Of a stretch of 64,000 nt of DNA, positions 58,770-64,000 are shown in pieces. Position 1 is the stretch's first letter. Each line of letters opens with the position of its first letter. The notes below the pieces were generated by a model. That model saw only the letters and a list, made by a program, of their open reading frames with translations, was not told the DNA's origin and ran no database searches. A program made the position numbers and the translations under genes. This DNA is from Albula goreensis. Taxonomy: Eukaryota > Chordata > Actinopteri > Albuliformes > Albulidae. The stretch covers positions 7,549,144 to 7,613,143 of the forward strand of contig CM040764.1 in the NCBI GenBank assembly GCA_022829145.1, given 5' to 3'.

Positions 58770-59985
58770 CTGCACTCTACTGCCCCCCACCTCACTATTA
58801 CCCCTGCACTCTACTGCCCCACACCTCACTATTACCCCTGCACTCTACTGCCCCACACCTCACTATTACCCCTGCGCTCTACTGCCCCCCACCTCACTAT
58901 TACCCCTGTGCTCCACTGCCCCCACCTCACTATTACCCCTGTGCTCCACTGCCCCCACCTCACTATTACCCCTGTGCCTTACTGCCCCCACCTCACTATT
59001 ACTCCTGTTCTCTACTGCCCCCACCTCACTATTACCCCTGTGCTCTACTGCCCCACACCTCACTACTACCCTTGTGCTCTGCTGCCCCACACCTCACTAT
59101 TACCCTTGTGCTCTGCTGCCCCACACCTCACTATTACCCTGTGCTCTACTGCCCCCACCTCACTATTACCCCTGTGCTGTACTGCCCCACACCTCACTAT
59201 TACCCCTGTGCTGTACTGCCCCTCACCTCACTATTACCCCTGTGCTCTACTGCCCCAAACCTCACTATTACCCCTGTGCTCTACTGCCCCACACCTCACT
59301 ATTACCCCTGTGCTCTCCTGCCCCACACCTCACTATTACCCCTGTGCTCTACTGCCCCCCACCTCACTATTACCCCTGTGCTCTACTGCCCCACACCTCA
59401 CTATTACCCCTGTGCTCTACTGCCCCCACCTCACTATTACCCCCTGTGCTCTACTGCCCCCACCTCACTATTACCCCTGTGCTCTACTGCCCCAAACCTC
59501 ACTATTACCCCTGTGCTCTACTGTCCCCCACCTCACTATTACCCCTGTGCTCTCCTGCCCCACACCTCACTATTACCCCTGTGCTCTACTGCCCCCACCT
59601 CACTATTACCCCTGTGCTCTACTGCCCCACACCTCACTACTACCCCTGTGCTCTACTGCCCCCACCTCACTATTACCCCTGTGCTCTACTGCCCCCACCT
59701 CACTATTACCCCTGTGCTCTACTGCCCCCACCTCACTATTACCCCTGTGCTCTACTGCCCCACACCTCACTATTACCCCTGTGCTCTACTGCCCCACACC
59801 TCACTATTACCCATGTGCTCCACTGCCCCCACCTTACTATTACCCCTGTGCTCTACTGCCCCCACCTCACTATTGCCCCTGTGCTCTCCTGCCCCCACCT
59901 CACTATTACCCCTGTGCTCTACTGCCCCTCACCTCACTATTACCCCTGTGCTCTACTGCCCCACACCTCACTATTACCCCATTCG
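58770..59985 (+). repeat. 35-bp C-rich minisatellite, about 35 units
   Basis: The unit contains tgtgctctactgcccc, then acctcactattacccc, with length variants of 34-36 bp. No unit contains a stop in any forward frame, so open frames of 323-469 codons overlap through the whole array. G is scarce on the plus strand, and C runs of 4-6 recur every 15-20 bp. I see no splice or start context that argues for a protein. Confidence 0.9.
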
Positions 59986-60059
59986 CATGTGCAATCTGCA
60001 CTGCTCCCCACATTAAAAGCGATGTGGTACGTGAGGGTGGTGTGAACTCACAGACCTGC

Positions 60060-60560
60060 CTTTGACTTTCCAGGCACGATCCTGCGAATCGCTTTCACTG
60101 AGCGCCTCAGACATGAAATGATGCATTAATTTTTAATCCTAAATAAATGTAACACAGTCATTTGGTTCGAGACAATTTCATAAGTGCATGTAAAAACCAC
60201 CTGATAAATAATGCATGGCTCTAACTTTAGCTCATAAATAAACTGGCAATTAAAAGCGGGGTCGGAGGAGAATAAATTGAGGCGCGTTTTTAAAACGTTA
60301 ATTATTTAAATGAGGGAGATTGCTGAACTGTACCTGCCCCACGTTCGATGTCTTCCTGGTGATTAATACAGCTATATTACCACAGTAATTCCAGAAATAT
60401 TACGAAGTCAGCCTTGATTTATGCTATCCCTTATCTTCAGTTTTATTATTTATTTATTTAGTTGCCATTATGTTGCACAATTACAAATGCAAATATAATT
60501 GGATTTTGAAGACCTGCACAATAGTGATTAGTGTGGCGGTAAGTCTTCTTCCCCATGTTT
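60060..60560. other. Candidate conserved non-coding element
   Basis: Complex AT-rich sequence with homeodomain-type sites (gttaattatttaaatgag, gcattaatttttaatcc). It is not repetitive and has no exon. Such texture is common in enhancer-like elements near developmental genes. Confidence 0.35.
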
Positions 60561-63500
60561 CCACTTAATTATATACTTCGCGCTTTCATACTAGAAAATG
60601 TCTGTTCCTAAGAAGCATTACCAACATCTGTTCTGCTACACAATATGTGTAACCCAGAGTCATACTTATTTCAACAGGGGTGGAAGTGTTACGAGGGAAA
60701 CCTGATTTTCTTTGGCTGAAAACATTGTGTAGTGAGTCTGCTTTCTTTTTTAGACACCCGGGGCCGTCCTCATAGGTAGTTGTCTCACGAGGAGGCTGTA
60801 TCAGAGCTGCTCAACCCTGAAATCAATCACTCACACTCATCAAAGCCAGTCTTTGTGTTGAGAAACAGATGTCTTGGGCCTGAACGTGGCTTTCGGAGGG
60901 CTTCTCCAATCCTTCACTTGCTCCTTCCTCTGCCACAACCCTGACTCAAAAGGTAGTCCAGGACGCACACGAGCATTCACCCTTTCATTTGCTCACTCAC
61001 ACTTTCATTAGCACACTCACTTAAATGCTCCTGTCATGCTTTGCTCACAGTGAACCGACCAAATTATTCACTCAGTCACTTAATTAATAACTCACTCCAT
61101 CAATCACACTTTTGCTGTTCTTACTCATGAGTTCACTCATTAATCTAAGCAGCAAAATATGTGAATATTTCAATGTTATTAATTATACTGACGGGTAAAA
61201 ACACAAGAAAAAAATTCAAGGGTATATTTTCAGGTTCAATGCATGCACAAAAGTAAAATGACCTCCATAATGAATCCACCTGGACTGAAACAGGATGACC
61301 CGTCAGCTGAATCTGTGCCCAGGACCAGCTAAAGACCGGAAAGACCGACTGTAGGTTTGGCACCGAGTGCTGTTGTATGAACCACCCACCAGCAGGGGGC
61401 AGTGCCACACTGCTTCAACCACAAGATTCCCATCCACAGCACCTCCAGAGACTGACTAGCTGCTCCTCTTTTCATTTATTTGACCTTTGTCTTTCTCCAT
61501 TATGTTGCTCACACATTGTTTTATGCAACATAATTTTAGATATATTCTCAAAATAACTGAATTGGGTATATTTTGTAATATAGGATTATATGCATATCTC
61601 TGGTATATATTTTAATGTACAAATATTACTATCATACTACAGCCTATATATTTCCTCATATAATAAACATGTCATATAAAATTATTAATATTATTGTGGT
61701 GAATAGGAGAGGATCACTTTTTTCAAGTCATTTACAATAAACCTTAAACATTAAGATTTTTTCTTGATTCCACTGAAGGCAACAATGGCAGATACAGCAT
61801 ATGCAACAGTTTCTGTAACAGGGATTTAATATTATTCAAATGCCTTTCTTCTGAGATTGACTGTAGCACTCTATGCCCGTATTAACTGACCTTATTTGTC
61901 CCTGAAAGTGATACTTTGGGCTGCTGGGTTGAGCATACTGATAAGGCACTGGTTTGTGGTAAGGTTTGTGGATGGGGCCATTGGTTTGGTATCAAGTCCA
62001 TACTGTACCAATGCCATCTGTGACTGCCAGCTCCACAGAGTGAAATATGACTGGAATATAATGACCTTGGGAGGGAGAGATCTCACTGCTGGGACATTCA
62101 TATCCCATCATGCACCAGCCACCCTCTCTGGTAGCCTGTTATCCTACAGTAGCTTTGCCATGCAAGACTTGCTTTACGGCCCAATATTACAGATAAAAAA
62201 ATGTACAGAATCTCAAGATTAGCAAAGCATAAACATACCAATGAAGTAAGATTCCACTACATTCCTAACTTTTTACTTAAAATAGAGAAAAAGAAAAATA
62301 ATTCATGATTTGTTTTCCACAAACCATTTACTCACATGGAAAATATTATGGTAAATGCAAACTGAAATATGCTAGTGAGAGGTTACCCCCCACCACCCCT
62401 TTCCAAACAAAGATCAAATGAAACACATTTTAAGACATATGGCTGACCAGTGAAATGTTTATTATGTGACTTATTTATGTACAGCTATATTTGGGATCTT
62501 TGTGTCATCAAAGTGGCCCTCATATTCCTCTGTGCGGGCCGCGTTCAAACTTGTGTTCACATGTGTTTTCTAAACTGCACAAAGAAGCCGTATTGGGCTG
62601 TAAAGCCCTTGAGTGCAATGTTCCAGGCGTCGCTGGTCTGTTTGCACAGTAAGTGTCTCGCTGTGATGGGATCCCATAGTTACAGATTCCACTTAGAAAG
62701 GACACAGAGAAAAAAAACACCTCCATGTTTGTCATGGGTCTGACACATGAAGGGAAACCATTGTTGCCTTGTACTTAGGGAGGGATACATCCATTATATG
62801 ACATGAATTAAAGGCCTGACATTACATGAACGTTCTATTTTGAAAACCACCCTTAAATGGTTAAAAAAACCCAAATCTTTAAATGAGTATGAGGTGACAA
62901 AATAGGGCCAGGAATTACACCATGTGTTAGTGGTTAAAACATTTTTCATGGAACTTCTTTTCTGTGCATAATATAAAAACTAAAATTCTAAATTTTATTG
63001 ACAATCTTATCTAAATTACTATCGTACAAGGCTCAACACAATAAATATAAATAATACCAAGAACCAAAATCTGGAAAATAGAACTTCCAAAATCTGGAAA
63101 AAGATCTTGAATTTGGAGTTTAAAATCCAAATTCTAGATCTTAAATTCTACACTTATTTACAATAAATGCCTATCAACAAAAAGAAAAACACATTGAGCA
63201 AAACAAGCCAACTTAAATAACTCCAACTGTATTCATATGTGGGGTTTTGGAACCCTATACTTTCCTTGCTTCTTTATTTTGCATGTGTCTTTTTAATGTG
63301 TTTCACTCAGACAAACCATGTGGTAGAGGCAGCCCATGTAGAGACAGAAGGCTCAAATTCAGCCTGCGCGTCTCGCCTGTGTGCCAGTGGCATTGTTTCT
63401 AAACACCGAGTGGCCGTGTGCACAGCTCCTACTGGGCAATGCGAGGCCTTTTCATTTCCCAGCTGATAATTGTTTGACTTCCTGTTCCTGCGGGACAGAC

Positions 63501-63633
63501 GCATGGGAGCGACTGGACGGGGGACAACAGAAGAGCGGGCAAGAGTGCTCTGTCTGCTCCAAATGCAACTATCACTTAAGGCTTCGGCATCTCTGGAGTT
63601 TAAAAAATACCAAACAGAGATATCAAACAAGGG

Positions 63634-63669
<36 letters not shown>

Positions 63670-64000
63670 TTCAAACTGATTCATCTTACAAGCTATTTTC
63701 TAAGAGTATTTACAATACTATTTGTTAAAGTTCTATAGGTTATAGTTCTATAATCATGAATGGTGTACACATTTTTGTATGGATACTAAAACACTACAGT
63801 AAATTTTAAAATCTGAAAATGTTTTATCTTGACTTGAATATTCCGGTCATTACTTTTCAGTTAAGCCTCTCCATATATATCTATAGAAGGTACAACAGAA
63901 CGATGAAACCATGCTCCCACTGAATAAAAATTAACGTATGGTCGAAAAAAAAACATTAAAAACTCAACAACAGCTTGAAGTCTATTGTAAAACTTGCAGT
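60561..64000. other. Non-coding stretch, no gene seen
   Basis: AT-rich for the most part, with a GC-richer patch at about 63340-63600 and a CT microsatellite at 63635-63672. A tRNA-like fragment may lie near 61918-62010. No exon recognised. Confidence 0.45.
61385..61403 (+). promoter_or_regulatory. CTCF-like motif
   Basis: CCCACCAGCAGGGGGCAGTG is a strong match to the CTCF core and is isolated from the arrays. Confidence 0.5.

Noticed and set aside
61892-62222. Open frame near 62 kb as a small gene
   Set aside because: No family resemblance. The start overlaps a possible tRNA-like fragment, and overlapping frames on the other strand are as long.

Overview
The window looks like nuclear DNA of a ray-finned fish, most likely a teleost. 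It has spliced vertebrate genes with GT/AG introns, and an L2-type LINE tail with the usual fish ending (a 'gtaagtcactctggataag' block followed by short TAATG repeats). It also has several tRNA-headed SINE-like pieces, LINE copies of another clade, Tc1 and pogo-like DNA transposon remnants, and abundant mini- and microsatellites. The species cannot be fixed from sequence alone. There is one 500-base run of N at 31217-31716.

Host genes are few. The only one that looks whole is a phospholipid scramblase on the minus strand. Seven coding exons between 9008 and 5191 join in phase to about 241 residues, and a probable 5' non-coding exon lies near 9833-9970. A broken piece of the last exon of an arylacetamide deacetylase-like esterase lies at about 19990-20449 (+). 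Exons resembling the Groucho/TLE corepressor Q domain, closest to TLE5/AES, lie at 39777-40697 and 42656-43057 (-). They are out of order, and one carries an in-frame stop, so they are probably a scrambled pseudogene or two decayed copies.

From 12 to 38 kb the window is a repeat complex. One unnamed repeat, called element E here, occurs three times: 12225-13215 (+), 18368-19222 (+) and 28980-31216 (-). It carries two minisatellites. The 37-bp one is expanded only in the middle copy and the 54-bp one only in the right copy. Between the copies lie a ~39-bp array of about 30 CTCF-like motifs (22290-23520), a ~1 kb tandem duplication (23965-25890), and an 18-unit, 139-bp satellite (26510-28985) whose units each carry tRNA-like pol III boxes. 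From 31.7 to 36.9 kb, non-LTR retrotransposon pieces alternate with GA-rich arrays: two ORF2 C-terminal ends, then an ORF1-plus-endonuclease segment that lacks reverse transcriptase.

From about 43 kb to the end I see no convincing gene. The stretch holds a Tc1 remnant, GT/CA microsatellites, a 35-bp array that stays open in all three forward frames (58770-59985), and several GC-rich or AT-rich islands whose texture suggests conserved non-coding elements. Together this suggests a gene-poor, possibly regulatory desert next to a repeat-dense segment.
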